64,000 nucleotides of DNA, taken from CAWJAP01 sp963834365 (GTDB lineage Bacteria > Acidobacteriota > Vicinamibacteria > Vicinamibacterales > Vicinamibacteraceae). The notes under the pieces were generated by a model that worked only from the letters and a program-made list of their open reading frames with translations, had not been told where the DNA came from and did not search any database. Made by a program: the position numbers and the translations under genes. This document shows positions 19,270-28,393 of the stretch, piece by piece (the first letter of the stretch is position 1; every line of letters begins with the position of its first letter). The stretch is taken from contig CAWIBS010000030.1 in NCBI GenBank assembly GCA_963834365.1, forward strand, positions 620,001 to 684,000, given 5' to 3'.

Positions 19270-21909
19270 CTACTCGACCCTGAGCGCGCTCACGGGATCC
19301 GTGCGCAGCGCACGATGCGTCGGAAGCGCCGCCGCCGCGAGGCCCGCGCCGCCGAGAACGACGACGATCAGCGCCATGAACCACGGCTCTCCCGCATCGA
19401 CGCCGAAGAGGAGCGACCGCGCTGCCGCCGTCGCGGGCAGCGCCAGCCCGAGACCCAGGAGCAACCCGACGGCGACCACGACCGCGGTGCGTCCGAGCAC
19501 GATCCTGATGACGTGCGCGCCGCTCGCTCCGAGCGCAAGCCGAATGCCAATATCGCGACGCCTTGTCGATGCTGTGTATGCGACGACACCGTAAACGCCC
19601 ACGGCCGCCAGCACGATCGCGATGGCGCCGAAGAAACCCGAGAGGTTGGCCATCAACCGCTCTCGTTGCAGCGAGTCGGTCGCGAGCTCGTCCAGCGTGG
19701 CGAATCGCACCGAGGCCGCCGGATCGAACTCGCCTACAGTTCGTCTGACCGAATCGATCGTCGCGGCCATACCAATCCCGGTCCGGAGCACGAATCGGAT
19801 CGTCAGACCAGGCTGAGCGACCTGCGACGCCGCCGTGTAGGCGATCGGCCGGAAGTCCTCGCGAATCGCGTACTGCTTGGTGTTTCCGACGACGCCGACG
19901 ACCTCGAATGCGTCGGCGCCATCGACGAACGTTCGGCCGAGCGGCCTCGGGTCGCCAAGAATATTCCTGGCAAACGTTTCGTTGACGACCGCCACCTTCG
20001 GCGAGGTCGGGGTGTCCCGATCGCTGAAGTCGCGACCGGTGATGAGCGGCGTCTGCATCACCGCGAAGTAGCCGGAGCTGACCAGGCTGCGATTGCTCTC
20101 GGCCTTGGTCTCTCCTCGGGCCGTCTTGACGTTCACGACGGTGTCCCACGCTGAGCCGCTCAACGGCGGCGTAGTCGAGTGCGCGACACCCTGGATGCCG
20201 GGAATGCCAGTGAGGCGCGCCGTCAGCTCACGCTGCACCCCGGCTCGAGTCTCGGGTGGGTAGCTGCGGTCGTTCAGGAAGACGTTGGCGACGAGCACCC
20301 CGCTCGATTGAAATCCGGCGTCGAGCGATGTCAGATTCCGGAGGGTGACGAGGAAGAGGGCGGCGGCCGACACGAGGACCACCGACAGGGCGACCTGCAC
20401 GCCAAGGAGCACTTCACGCATCGTGACGCGCTCGCGGCTCGCGGTGACTCGGCCGAGAGAGGCGACACGTACGCGGCGCGAAGCGCCGAGCGCCGGTGCG
20501 AGCGCAAACGCGATCGTCGTCAAGCCCAGGATCGAGGCTTGAAACGCCAGAACACGCCAGTCGGCGCCGATGTCGAGGACGATCGGATCGGTGCGCGTGC
20601 TGAGCAGCGTCATCACGCCGCCGGCCGCCAGCCGGGCAAGCACGATCCCGGCGACTGAGCCCGCTGCGGCGATGAGCAGGCCTTCGACGAGCAGCTGCCG
20701 GATGATGCGCGGTCTCGACGCACCCAGCGCCGTCCGCAGTGCCAGTTCCGGCTCGCGGGCGGTTGCGCGGACGAGGAACAGGCTCGCGACGTTGGCGCAG
20801 GCGGTCAACAGGACGAGGCCTGCAATGGCCAGGAGCAGCCACAATGGATCCTCGTAGCGCCCGCGCAGCGGCGACACGCCGTTCCGCGCGTCGTGCACCG
20901 AGAACTTCAAGGTGACGAACTGCTTCGACTGTTCCGCGTTGTAGGTGGGCGGCGTCGTTGCCTGCAGCAACTGAGGACCGAGCGCGGCCAGATGCGTGTC
21001 GGCCTGAGTGACCGTCCAGCCTGGTTTCAGCCGGCCCATGACGGCGAGCCACCAGTGATCGGGCCTGCCGAATCCCGATGCGCAGAGCGGCACGGCCACG
21101 TCGAACCGGCGCCCGACTTCGGCGCCGAAGAAGCGCGCGGGCATGACGCCAACGATCGGAATCTTCCCGGCCGGCGTCGTCAGCACGCGGGACAGGACGT
21201 CGGAGGCGCCGCCGAACTCGCGTTGCCACAGCGCATGGCTGATGACGGCGGTGCCGGCGCCGCAGCCTGGCCGGTCGTCCTCCGCACCGATCGCGCGTCC
21301 AATCGCCGGCGAGACTCCCAGCACGCCAAAGAAGCCGCCGGATACGAAAAGCCCTTCGACGTAGCGAACTTCTCCCTGTGGTGCGAGGTTGAACCTGGTG
21401 TCGGCAAACGCGAAGATCGTCGAGAACGCCTGCTGGTGCTGACGAATCTGGTCCCAGAGTGGCAGCGATACCTGCCGGTTGCGCCCGGTATGCCGGCAAC
21501 AGCGCAGGCCGTCGAGGCGAATCTCGGCGAGTTCGTGTGCGTTCGGAACCGGCAGGCTTCTGAGGCGCAACGCGTTGAGCAGTCCGAACACGGCGCTGCT
21601 GGTGCCGACGCCGAGCGCGAGCGAGACTACTGCGGCCGCGGCGAACGACGGTGAGCGCCGGAGCAGACGAACCCCGAAGCGCACGTCGCGCCACAGCGAT
21701 TCGATCCACGCGCCGCGCCAGACGTCACGCACGCCGTCCTTGACCGCCTCGACCGCTGCGGCCTCGACCCGGGCGGCGCGCATGGCATCCTCGGGCCCAT
21801 AGCCGCGGCCGCGGTATTCCTCCGCCAGAAGCTCCACGTACGCGCGCAGCTCATCGTCGAGCTCGCGTTCACGGTTGCGCCAGCCGCTCCAGGACTTCAG
21901 CCACCCCAT
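19270..21909 (-). CDS. ABC-transporter-like permease, ADOP type (MacB core + two FtsX domains)
   Basis: 879 residues, intact. The N-terminus (WSGWRNRERELDDELRAYVELLAEEYRGRG) is the short helical region typical of acidobacterial duplicated orphan permeases. DVRFGVRLLRRSPSFAAAAVVSLALGVG starts the first membrane helix, a MacB-type periplasmic core follows (~110-330), then an FtsX block with the motif ATAREPELALRTALGASRPRIIRQLLVEG, a second periplasmic region, and a C-terminal FtsX block with STRRRDIGIRLALGASGAHVIR. No ATPase is encoded nearby, as usual for this group. The PadR gene lies 36 bases upstream and forms the standard PadR-ADOP pair. Function in the group is poorly known; efflux or envelope remodelling is assumed. 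Confidence 0.95.
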   Translation of the reverse strand: MGWLKSWSGWRNRERELDDELRAYVELLAEEYRGRGYGPEDAMRAARVEAAAVEAVKDGVRDVWRGAWIESLWRDVRFGVRLLRRSPSFAAAAVVSLALGVGTSSAVFGLLNALRLRSLPVPNAHELAEIRLDGLRCCRHTGRNRQVSLPLWDQIRQHQQAFSTIFAFADTRFNLAPQGEVRYVEGLFVSGGFFGVLGVSPAIGRAIGAEDDRPGCGAGTAVISHALWQREFGGASDVLSRVLTTPAGKIPIVGVMPARFFGAEVGRRFDVAVPLCASGFGRPDHWWLAVMGRLKPGWTVTQADTHLAALGPQLLQATTPPTYNAEQSKQFVTLKFSVHDARNGVSPLRGRYEDPLWLLLAIAGLVLLTACANVASLFLVRATAREPELALRTALGASRPRIIRQLLVEGLLIAAAGSVAGIVLARLAAGGVMTLLSTRTDPIVLDIGADWRVLAFQASILGLTTIAFALAPALGASRRVRVASLGRVTASRERVTMREVLLGVQVALSVVLVSAAALFLVTLRNLTSLDAGFQSSGVLVANVFLNDRSYPPETRAGVQRELTARLTGIPGIQGVAHSTTPPLSGSAWDTVVNVKTARGETKAESNRSLVSSGYFAVMQTPLITGRDFSDRDTPTSPKVAVVNETFARNILGDPRPLGRTFVDGADAFEVVGVVGNTKQYAIREDFRPIAYTAASQVAQPGLTIRFVLRTGIGMAATIDSVRRTVGEFDPAASVRFATLDELATDSLQRERLMANLSGFFGAIAIVLAAVGVYGVVAYTASTRRRDIGIRLALGASGAHVIRIVLGRTAVVVAVGLLLGLGLALPATAAARSLLFGVDAGEPWFMALIVVVLGGAGLAAAALPTHRALRTDPVSALRVE

Positions 21910-21945
21910 GGCTCACCTTCCTCCAAGGGTCGCGCCGCTTCACCG

Positions 21946-22278
21946 TCAGGAGGGCGTATCGATCGCCAGACCGATCGCGACAGCCGTTCGCTGCCACGTG
22001 CGTACTTCGACTTCGAGCTGGCGCTGTCCGGCCTTCGTGATCCGGTAGTACTTCGCGCGCCGGTTGGTCTCGGACTCGCCCCACGACGACGACAGCCAGC
22101 CGCGCGCTTCGAGCCGATGCAGTGCAGGAAACAGCGAGCCCGGCTTGACGTCGAAGGCCTCCTGCGTCATCTGGCTGATGCGGCGGGAAATGCCGAGGCC
22201 GTGGTTCGGACCGAGAGCCACGGCTTTCAGGATGAGCAGGTCGAGCGTCCCCTGCAGCAGATCGGTCTTCTCACTCAC
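21946..22278 (-). CDS. PadR-family transcriptional regulator
   Basis: 110 residues. The family pattern is complete: DLLQGTLDLLILKAVALGPNHGLGISRRI, then VKPGSLFPALHRLEARGWLSSSWGESETNRRAKYYRITKAGQRQL, a winged helix with dimerisation helix. It starts at GTG 22278, with AGGAGG 5 nt upstream. PadR proteins generally repress their own operon and respond to small molecules or membrane stress. It is followed by the ADOP permease gene it presumably controls. Confidence 0.95.
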   Translation of the reverse strand: MSEKTDLLQGTLDLLILKAVALGPNHGLGISRRISQMTQEAFDVKPGSLFPALHRLEARGWLSSSWGESETNRRAKYYRITKAGQRQLEVEVRTWQRTAVAIGLAIDTPS

Positions 22279-22304
22279 GCGGCCTCCTATAGACGTTCGA
22301 TAGA

Positions 22305-22333
22305 GGCTACGCGTTGGACGTATAGAATGTCAA
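22305..22333 (-). promoter_or_regulatory. Candidate promoter of the padR-permease operon
   Basis: On the minus strand, TTGACA (22333-22328) is followed after 17-18 bases by GTAGCC/TAGCCT. Several CTATA/TATAG half-sites between here and the start codon could be PadR operator elements. The -35 box is good and the -10 weak. Confidence 0.4.
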
Positions 22334-22399
22334 TAGGAGAAGCGCGTGTACTTCAGAAACGTGCGCCGGCTGAGGGGCCGCCATGTTCAGTGCGCGTCG

Positions 22400-23035
22400 C
22401 TACGTCAGGAGCACGACTGCGCCGGTCACCACCAGCGCGCCGGCCCACAGCCAGTCCAGGTTGAACCACGCCGTGCGAAGCAACCTCAGGCCCAGCTTGC
22501 GATACACGGTCCACGCGAACAGCGTCATCACCAGCAGATAGGCCAGCGTGTGAACACCGACGGCCGCCGCGTTCGTCCACGGCACGCTGCCCGCCGCCGC
22601 GGCGAGGTGCCCCGCGTGCTCGCCCGTTGCCGCTGACACGGCGTCCGGCATCCGCATCACGAACGGGAGCACCATGAATCCCGCCCCATGGGCAGACGCC
22701 ATCAGAAACGACCAGACGGTCAGCGTGCCGAAGGTCACCTGCATGCCGGCGTGTCGCGGGTGTCGATGACGCCAGAGCCGGTAGAGCCCGAGCGTCATCA
22801 GGATTCCCGCGACGATGACCCTCATCGTCGCGAGCGGGACGAGGAGGCCCGCCAGGGTGGCGGCAAGCACGACCAGTCCCACGGCCATCGCGTGACCGAG
22901 GGCGATGGGTGGCAGCGCCCGCCACACACCGCGGGCGCTTCCCTGCTGCATGCCGAGTGCGACGGCGAACAGCCATCCCATGCCTGGATTGATTCCGTGA
23001 TAGGCGCCGAGCACGACCATTGCATCCCATGCCAT
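22400..23035 (-). CDS. Polytopic membrane protein, partner of selenium-binding protein
   Basis: 211 residues with about six predicted membrane helices: GWLFAVALGMQ, a long AMAVGLVVLAATLAGLLVP stretch, RVIVAGILMTLGLYRLW, LTVWSFLMASAHGAGFMVLP, TLAYLLVMTLFAWTVYR and ALVVTGAVVLLT. The N-terminal motif VLGAYHGINPGMGW is distinctive and repeated His residues (YHG, LGHAM, SAHGAG) could bind a metal. I do not recognise a named family. The ATG at 23035 has GGAGG 5 nt upstream. It follows the selenium-binding-protein gene by 17 bases on the same strand and is surely co-transcribed. A role in metal supply to, or sulfur export from, that enzyme would fit but is inference. Confidence 0.75.
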   Translation of the reverse strand: MAWDAMVVLGAYHGINPGMGWLFAVALGMQQGSARGVWRALPPIALGHAMAVGLVVLAATLAGLLVPLATMRVIVAGILMTLGLYRLWRHRHPRHAGMQVTFGTLTVWSFLMASAHGAGFMVLPFVMRMPDAVSAATGEHAGHLAAAAGSVPWTNAAAVGVHTLAYLLVMTLFAWTVYRKLGLRLLRTAWFNLDWLWAGALVVTGAVVLLT

Positions 23036-23052
23036 GACGACCTCCACTCGTT

Positions 23053-24465
23053 TCAGGCGTAGCAGTACCAATCGGAGGAGGCGTCGCCCCCTTCCAGCCG
23101 CACCTGATGAGGGCGCATGCCGTCCAGCTGCAAGAAGAACCGCGAGTCGAGCTCCATGCCCCCTCCGGGCCGCACGTTCACCTTGGCCATCCACCCGCGG
23201 ACGCCGTCTGGATAGAACTGCTCGTCCCAGGGCGTGTAGAGGCTGTTGGTGAAGTAAATGCGCCTGCCGTCGCGGCTGACCTCGACCATCTGGGGTCCGC
23301 CGTTCAGGCGCTTATCCGGGTTGCGCGGGTGCGGTGTGCGACCCACGATTCCGCCGAGCCGGATCGAGCTGATCTTCTTCGGCTTGAACGGATCGCTGAC
23401 GTCGAACTGGATGAACTCGCCCGTGCCCCAGCACGACACGTACAGATAGCGGTCGTCGACCGACAGATTGATGTCGGTCACGAGCGGCGCCACCATCTTG
23501 AATCCCTGCAGAATCGGCGGCAGCTGCTCCGGGTCGGCAGGCTCGGCGGGGATCTCGATCACCTTCTTGACGGCCCATTTGTCACTGCACCCGTTCGCCG
23601 CTGGCTCGCGGTACCAGAGCCAGATTGATGAGGAGAGGTCCTTGAGCGACAGGACCACGCTCGCGAACCCGTAGGCGCGGGTCGGGTCGTGCGCCGGGCG
23701 CAGCTCCAGCGCCATCTGCTGTTCGGGGCCCAGCGACAGCTCCTGCAGGTGGCGTCGACTGGGCAGATCCCACACGTGCAGGCTGTTTCCGTACTTCCCG
23801 GCCAGCAACAGTTCCGGATTGACGCCGTCCTTCACCATGTTGGGCGTGCCCCAGGTGCTGGTGACCATCGTGTCCAGTCCGAGGTGCCACCACATGTCAT
23901 AGGCCAGCTGCTGCGGCCCGCGATCGAGCTCCCACCGGCCCCGAACCTCGAAGGTCTCGGGATCCAGCGTGAAGGTGCCGCCGGGGCCATTGCCGTCGGG
24001 CGCACCGAGCGCGCTCATGAAGATCCCATCCGGTCCGCAGTGGACCGTGTGCGGAGCGGCGTATCCGGTCCGCTGCGCGAGCGTCTCCGGCTCGATCACC
24101 TTCACGATCCTCGGCTGGCGCGGATCCGGCTTCGTGTCGAGGATGTGGATCCGCGACGAGTTGATCCCGGGCACGATCAGATAGCGCCGCTCCATGTGTG
24201 GATGCGGCGCGTACGGACAGAGGCAGGAGCTGCACGCGTTCCAGCCGAAGTGGTGCAGCTCATCGCCGGCGTAGGGCATGTCGGTCTGGCCCACCAGGCG
24301 GCCGTAGCTCTTCGACGCCGGGTCGACGTCCACGACGCCGATCGCGTCGCTCCGTCGATGCGTCCCGGGGCTGATGAGCGTGATGTACGCGAGCCTCTCT
24401 GGCGTCGACTGCGCCGCGAACGTCGGCGAGGGGTAGAACGTGGGATCCGGTTTCAGCAGCGGCAT
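23053..24465 (-). CDS. Selenium-binding protein (SBP56/methanethiol oxidase family)
   Basis: 470 residues, full length and unbroken. It begins MPLLKPDPTFYPSPTFAAQS and has the GWNACSSCLCP motif with Cys78, Cys81 and Cys83, then HPHMERRYLIVPGINSSRIH and TVHCGPDGIFMSALGAPDGN. The fold is a seven-bladed propeller, cytoplasmic or periplasmic depending on the organism; no signal peptide is seen here. Characterised bacterial members oxidise methanethiol in a copper-dependent reaction. Its companion is the membrane protein gene at 22400-23035. An AraC-type regulator is divergent 152 bases away and may control the pair. A second copy of the family starts the window (1-364). Confidence 0.93.
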   Translation of the reverse strand: MPLLKPDPTFYPSPTFAAQSTPERLAYITLISPGTHRRSDAIGVVDVDPASKSYGRLVGQTDMPYAGDELHHFGWNACSSCLCPYAPHPHMERRYLIVPGINSSRIHILDTKPDPRQPRIVKVIEPETLAQRTGYAAPHTVHCGPDGIFMSALGAPDGNGPGGTFTLDPETFEVRGRWELDRGPQQLAYDMWWHLGLDTMVTSTWGTPNMVKDGVNPELLLAGKYGNSLHVWDLPSRRHLQELSLGPEQQMALELRPAHDPTRAYGFASVVLSLKDLSSSIWLWYREPAANGCSDKWAVKKVIEIPAEPADPEQLPPILQGFKMVAPLVTDINLSVDDRYLYVSCWGTGEFIQFDVSDPFKPKKISSIRLGGIVGRTPHPRNPDKRLNGGPQMVEVSRDGRRIYFTNSLYTPWDEQFYPDGVRGWMAKVNVRPGGGMELDSRFFLQLDGMRPHQVRLEGGDASSDWYCYA

Positions 24466-24617
24466 CGGTCCTCCTCGTGTGTCAGGTGTTCAGCGCCACG
24501 AGGCGATCCTGCGCGTTCCCCGGGCGAGACAGCTATGACCGAGGCTCCATGCGTCTTGCCCGAGGCCCCGCATCTTCTTGACGGCTTGACTGAGACTCTG
24601 GGATTCTTGACCGGCCG

Positions 24618-25646
24618 ATGGCGATCGACGTTTTGTCCGATGTGCTCCGCGTCGTGCGTCTGTCGGGCGCGGTGTTCTTCACGGCCGAATTCTCGTCGCC
24701 GTGGGCGCTCGAGTCGCCCCCACCCGAAGCGCTCGCTTCCATCGTCAATGTCGACGCTGAATGCGTGGTGCTGTTTCACGCGCTGATCGACGGCGAGTGC
24801 GTGGTCGAGTGCCAGTCGCATCCCGCGGTGAAGATGGAAACCGGCGACGTGATCGTCTTTCCGCACGGCGATTCGCACACGATGGGCAGCCGCGACGCCG
24901 TGAAGGCCACACCCATCGGTGCCGTCTTCACTCCGGGCTCGCGGGACGAGCTGCCGCAGATCTGCTTCGGCGGCGGTGGACGGGCGACGCGCTTCCTGTG
25001 CGGCTATCTGAACTTCGACCAGCGGTTCAGCCCGCTGATCGGCGCGCTGCCGACGATGCTGCTGGTGCGGAGCCGCGATGACTATGCGGGCATCGAGGCG
25101 ATCGATGCTGGCGGCCGGCGGCCGACGGGCGTGCCGCGAGGCACGGGCACGTGGCTCGGCACCACCATCAAGTTCACGATCAACGAAGCGCGATCGACGC
25201 GCCCCGGGAACACGGCGGTGCTGGGACGCCTGACGGAGCTGATGTTCGTCGAAATCCTGCGCGAGTACATGCAGCAGCTTCCGCAGGATCACGGCGGGTG
25301 GCTGGCCGGGCTCAACGACCCGCACGTCGGCAAGGCGCTGGGGCTGCTGCATGCCAGCCCGATGCGGAACTGGACGGTCGAAGAGCTGTCGCGCGAGGCG
25401 GCGATTTCCCGGTCCGCTCTGGCCGAGCGGTTCACTCAGCTCGTCGGCGAAGCGCCGATGCGGTACCTCGCCAACTGGCGGATGCAGCTGGCGAAGCAGC
25501 TGCTGCGGGAGGGCACGCACAGCATCCAGGCGGTCGCGACGCGTGTGGGGTACGAGTCCGAGGCCGCGTTCAACCGGGCGTTCAAGCGCGCCACCGGTTC
25601 GCCTCCGGCCGCATGGCGCAGGGGGGCCTCGCGCCTGTCCGCATAG
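24618..25646 (+). CDS. AraC-family transcriptional regulator with cupin sensor
   Basis: 342 residues. Residues ~10-195 are an AraC N-terminal cupin (cupin_6 type) containing METGDVIVFPHGDSHTM and the GYLNFDQRFSPLIGALPTML segment of this subfamily. Residues ~235-335 carry two helix-turn-helix units: WTVEELSREAAISRSALAERF and IQAVATRVGYESEAAFNRAFKR. It is divergent from the selenium-binding-protein operon and is the obvious candidate regulator of it; the ligand is unknown. The next gene (SNF2 helicase) starts 55 bases downstream on the same strand. Confidence 0.92.
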   Translation: MAIDVLSDVLRVVRLSGAVFFTAEFSSPWALESPPPEALASIVNVDAECVVLFHALIDGECVVECQSHPAVKMETGDVIVFPHGDSHTMGSRDAVKATPIGAVFTPGSRDELPQICFGGGGRATRFLCGYLNFDQRFSPLIGALPTMLLVRSRDDYAGIEAIDAGGRRPTGVPRGTGTWLGTTIKFTINEARSTRPGNTAVLGRLTELMFVEILREYMQQLPQDHGGWLAGLNDPHVGKALGLLHASPMRNWTVEELSREAAISRSALAERFTQLVGEAPMRYLANWRMQLAKQLLREGTHSIQAVATRVGYESEAAFNRAFKRATGSPPAAWRRGASRLSA

Positions 25647-25701
25647 CCGGGCTGAGGTGTGTGACGATCGGCACGCCAGGGCCGTCAATCGCGTACCGAC
25701 T

Positions 25702-28392
25702 ATGGCGTCGCTTTCGCTGACCCCGCGGGGCCACCTGCTGTTCACGGTTGAGGAAGACGCGTTCTCTCTGTCGGACCCGTTGGTGCACAGGCTTGAAACC
25801 GCCTTCGGTCGCGGCTCTGGTCACGGACTGTTCGAGCTCGGCGCTCGCGAGGTCGGGACCACACTGTCAGCAGACTTGAGCTACTGGCGCGACTTCGGCG
25901 CGCGGTTGGTCACGGCCATCTGCACCCAACCCGACCTCACTGCTCACGACACAATCATCCCTGCGCCCGCGCTCGACGAGCTCGAAGCACTTGTGGCGGC
26001 CGCGCCGCCGATGGTCGGTGCTGAGTACCTCACGGCGTCGGTCCTCAAAGTGCTCTGGACCGAGGCCGCGGCAGCGTTTCGATCCGAGCTCGTCGAGTCG
26101 AAGGCGTCGGTCGAGTCGTTTCTTCAACGGAGAAACGCCGCGTGGCATCTCGTCGGCCGCGTGCACTTCAATCTCGCCGAGAACCGGCGCGACGATGAGG
26201 CGCCATTCGCGTTTCTGGCGACTTATACGACCCGACTCTCGACGAAGGACAAGGCGCAGCACCTGCCGCTCGGCCGCGCGTTGAGCGAATACGCGGGCGG
26301 TGCCAACAAACAGCAGTTGCTGTCGTTGCTGCTGCCAGTCCAGCGAGCCGCTGCCGAGTGTCCCTGGCTGAAGACGATGGTCGACGCGCGGGAAATCTAC
26401 CACCCGTTGCGCTGGACGCCCGCGGAGGCCTTTCAGCTGCTGACTGATACGCCCCGTCTGGAGGCTGCCGGGATCATCGTTCGAGTTCCGGCCGCTTGGC
26501 GTTCGAATCGTCCACCACGCCCGCAAGTCACGGCCACGGTCGGAGGTAAGCCGCCGTCCGGCCTCGGCACGGAGGCGCTCCTCGACTTCAAGATGGGGGT
26601 CAGCCTCGATGGCGAACCTCTGACCAAGACGGAAGTTGAGCAACTGCTCTCCGCATCCAATGGCCTTCACCTGGTGCGTGGACGCTGGGTCGAAGTCGAT
26701 CGCGACAGACTCAGGCGACTGCTCGACGAGTTCCAGGCGGTCGAGACGGCCGCGGCGCAGGACGGCCTCTCTTTCGGCGAAGCGATGCGCCTCCTTGCCG
26801 GTGCGCAAGTACCCGGCGATATTGTTGGGGCCGCCGCGCCCGACTGGTCACTCGTCGTCGCCGGGTCGTGGCTGGCGAAGACGCTGGCCGGCCTTCGCGA
26901 TCCGTCCCACCTGGCGCAGGTGGATCCCGGTGCCGCGCTGAAGGCGACCTTGCGCCCGTATCAGCAGGTCGGCGTGCGATGGCTGAACCTGCTCTCCGGT
27001 CTCGGCCTGGGCGCCTGCCTCGCCGACGACATGGGCCTCGGCAAGACGATGCAGGTCCTGGCGCTGTTGCTGGTGATGCAACGGCGCATGACACGCGAGG
27101 ACACGCGACGCGCCAGCCTGTTGGTTGCACCTGCCTCCTTGCTGGCCAACTGGGCTGCGGAGATCGAGCGCTTTGCCCCGACACTCACGGCCATCCTCGC
27201 GCACCCGTCGGCCATGACCCGCGAGGAATTGACGGCACTCGATCGCGAACGGATGGCCGGCGTTGACCTCGTCATCACCAGCTACGGATCGCTGCTGCGG
27301 CTGCCCGCATTGCTGGCCATGCCATGGCGGCTCGCCATCCTGGACGAAGCGCAGGCGATCAAGACGCCGGGCGCCCGGCAGACGCGCGCCGCCAAGCAGA
27401 TCGATGCGCAGGCACGCATCGCGCTCAGCGGCACGCCGATTGAGAATCGCCTCGGCGATTTGTGGTCCATCTTCGACTTTCTCAACCCCGGCCTGCTGGG
27501 GACGGGAAAGGCGTTCTCGACGTTCACCAGGCAGCTCTCGTCACAACCCCACAATCCTTACGCGCCGCTCCGCGCCCTCGTGCGTCCGTACATTCTGAGA
27601 CGGCTGAAAACCGACAAGTCCGTGATCGCCGATCTGCCGGACAAGACCGAGGTGAGGGCGTACTGTCACCTGACGCGCACACAGGCGGCGCTCTATCAGC
27701 AGGCGGTATCCGACCTGGCGGCCGAGCTCGGACGAGCCGAGGGGATGAAACGCCGCGGCGTCGTGCTCGCGTCGCTGATGCGTCTCAAGCAGATCTGCAA
27801 CCACCCGTCCCAATGGCTGGGCGACGGATTGTGGAACGAGGCTGACAGCGGCAAGCTGGCCAGACTGCGCGAGGTCGCAGAGGTCATCGAGGCGAAGCAG
27901 GAGAAGGTGCTCGTCTTCACACAGTTCCGCGAGATGACCGCACCGCTGGCGGCGTTCCTCGAAGCGGTCTTCGGCCGGCCGGGACTCGTCCTCCATGGCG
28001 CGACGGCGGTCGGTAAACGACAGCCGTTGGTGCGGCAGTTCCAGGAGGATGAGCGTGTGCCGTTCTTCGTCATCTCGTTGAAGGCCGGCGGCGCCGGCCT
28101 CAACCTCACAGCCGCCTCGCACGTCGTGCATTTCGATCGGTGGTGGAATCCGGCAGTCGAGAACCAGGCGACGGACCGTGCGTTCCGCATCGGCCAGACC
28201 CGGAACGTCCTGGTGCACAAGTTCGTCTGCCGCGGGACCGTGGAAGAACGGATCGATCAACTCATTGACGCGAAGCGCCAGCTCTCCGATGATCTGCTCG
28301 AAGGCGGTGGCGAGATGCTGTTGACCGAGATGAAGGACGATGAGCTGCTGAAGCTCGTCGCGCTCGATATCCACACCGCGTCCGGGGAGTGA
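25702..28392 (+). CDS. SNF2-family DNA-dependent ATPase/helicase-like protein
   Basis: 896 residues, intact. The N-terminal ~400 residues are the SNF2-associated region (LLDFKMGVSLDGEPLTKTEVEQLL). The helicase core has Walker A DDMGLGKT (~441-448), Walker B DEAQ (~547), motif III LSGTPIENRLGDLWS, and in the C-terminal lobe VFTQFREM, LKAGGAGLNLTAASHVVHFDRWWNPAVE with the motif VI arginines in ATDRAFRIGQT. Such bacterial SNF2 proteins translocate on DNA and are linked to repair, transcription recycling or defence. The stop is one base from the start of the SWIM gene, so the two proteins are translated together and probably form a complex. Start ATG 25702 chosen from homology with MASLSLTPRGHLLF-type N-termini. 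Confidence 0.95.
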   Translation: MASLSLTPRGHLLFTVEEDAFSLSDPLVHRLETAFGRGSGHGLFELGAREVGTTLSADLSYWRDFGARLVTAICTQPDLTAHDTIIPAPALDELEALVAAAPPMVGAEYLTASVLKVLWTEAAAAFRSELVESKASVESFLQRRNAAWHLVGRVHFNLAENRRDDEAPFAFLATYTTRLSTKDKAQHLPLGRALSEYAGGANKQQLLSLLLPVQRAAAECPWLKTMVDAREIYHPLRWTPAEAFQLLTDTPRLEAAGIIVRVPAAWRSNRPPRPQVTATVGGKPPSGLGTEALLDFKMGVSLDGEPLTKTEVEQLLSASNGLHLVRGRWVEVDRDRLRRLLDEFQAVETAAAQDGLSFGEAMRLLAGAQVPGDIVGAAAPDWSLVVAGSWLAKTLAGLRDPSHLAQVDPGAALKATLRPYQQVGVRWLNLLSGLGLGACLADDMGLGKTMQVLALLLVMQRRMTREDTRRASLLVAPASLLANWAAEIERFAPTLTAILAHPSAMTREELTALDRERMAGVDLVITSYGSLLRLPALLAMPWRLAILDEAQAIKTPGARQTRAAKQIDAQARIALSGTPIENRLGDLWSIFDFLNPGLLGTGKAFSTFTRQLSSQPHNPYAPLRALVRPYILRRLKTDKSVIADLPDKTEVRAYCHLTRTQAALYQQAVSDLAAELGRAEGMKRRGVVLASLMRLKQICNHPSQWLGDGLWNEADSGKLARLREVAEVIEAKQEKVLVFTQFREMTAPLAAFLEAVFGRPGLVLHGATAVGKRQPLVRQFQEDERVPFFVISLKAGGAGLNLTAASHVVHFDRWWNPAVENQATDRAFRIGQTRNVLVHKFVCRGTVEERIDQLIDAKRQLSDDLLEGGGEMLLTEMKDDELLKLVALDIHTASGE

Positions 28393-28393
28393 G

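Noticed and set aside
24466..24617. Riboswitch search in the intergenic region between the selenium-binding-protein gene and the araC gene
   Set aside because: No conserved aptamer motif, terminator or sequestering hairpin was seen.
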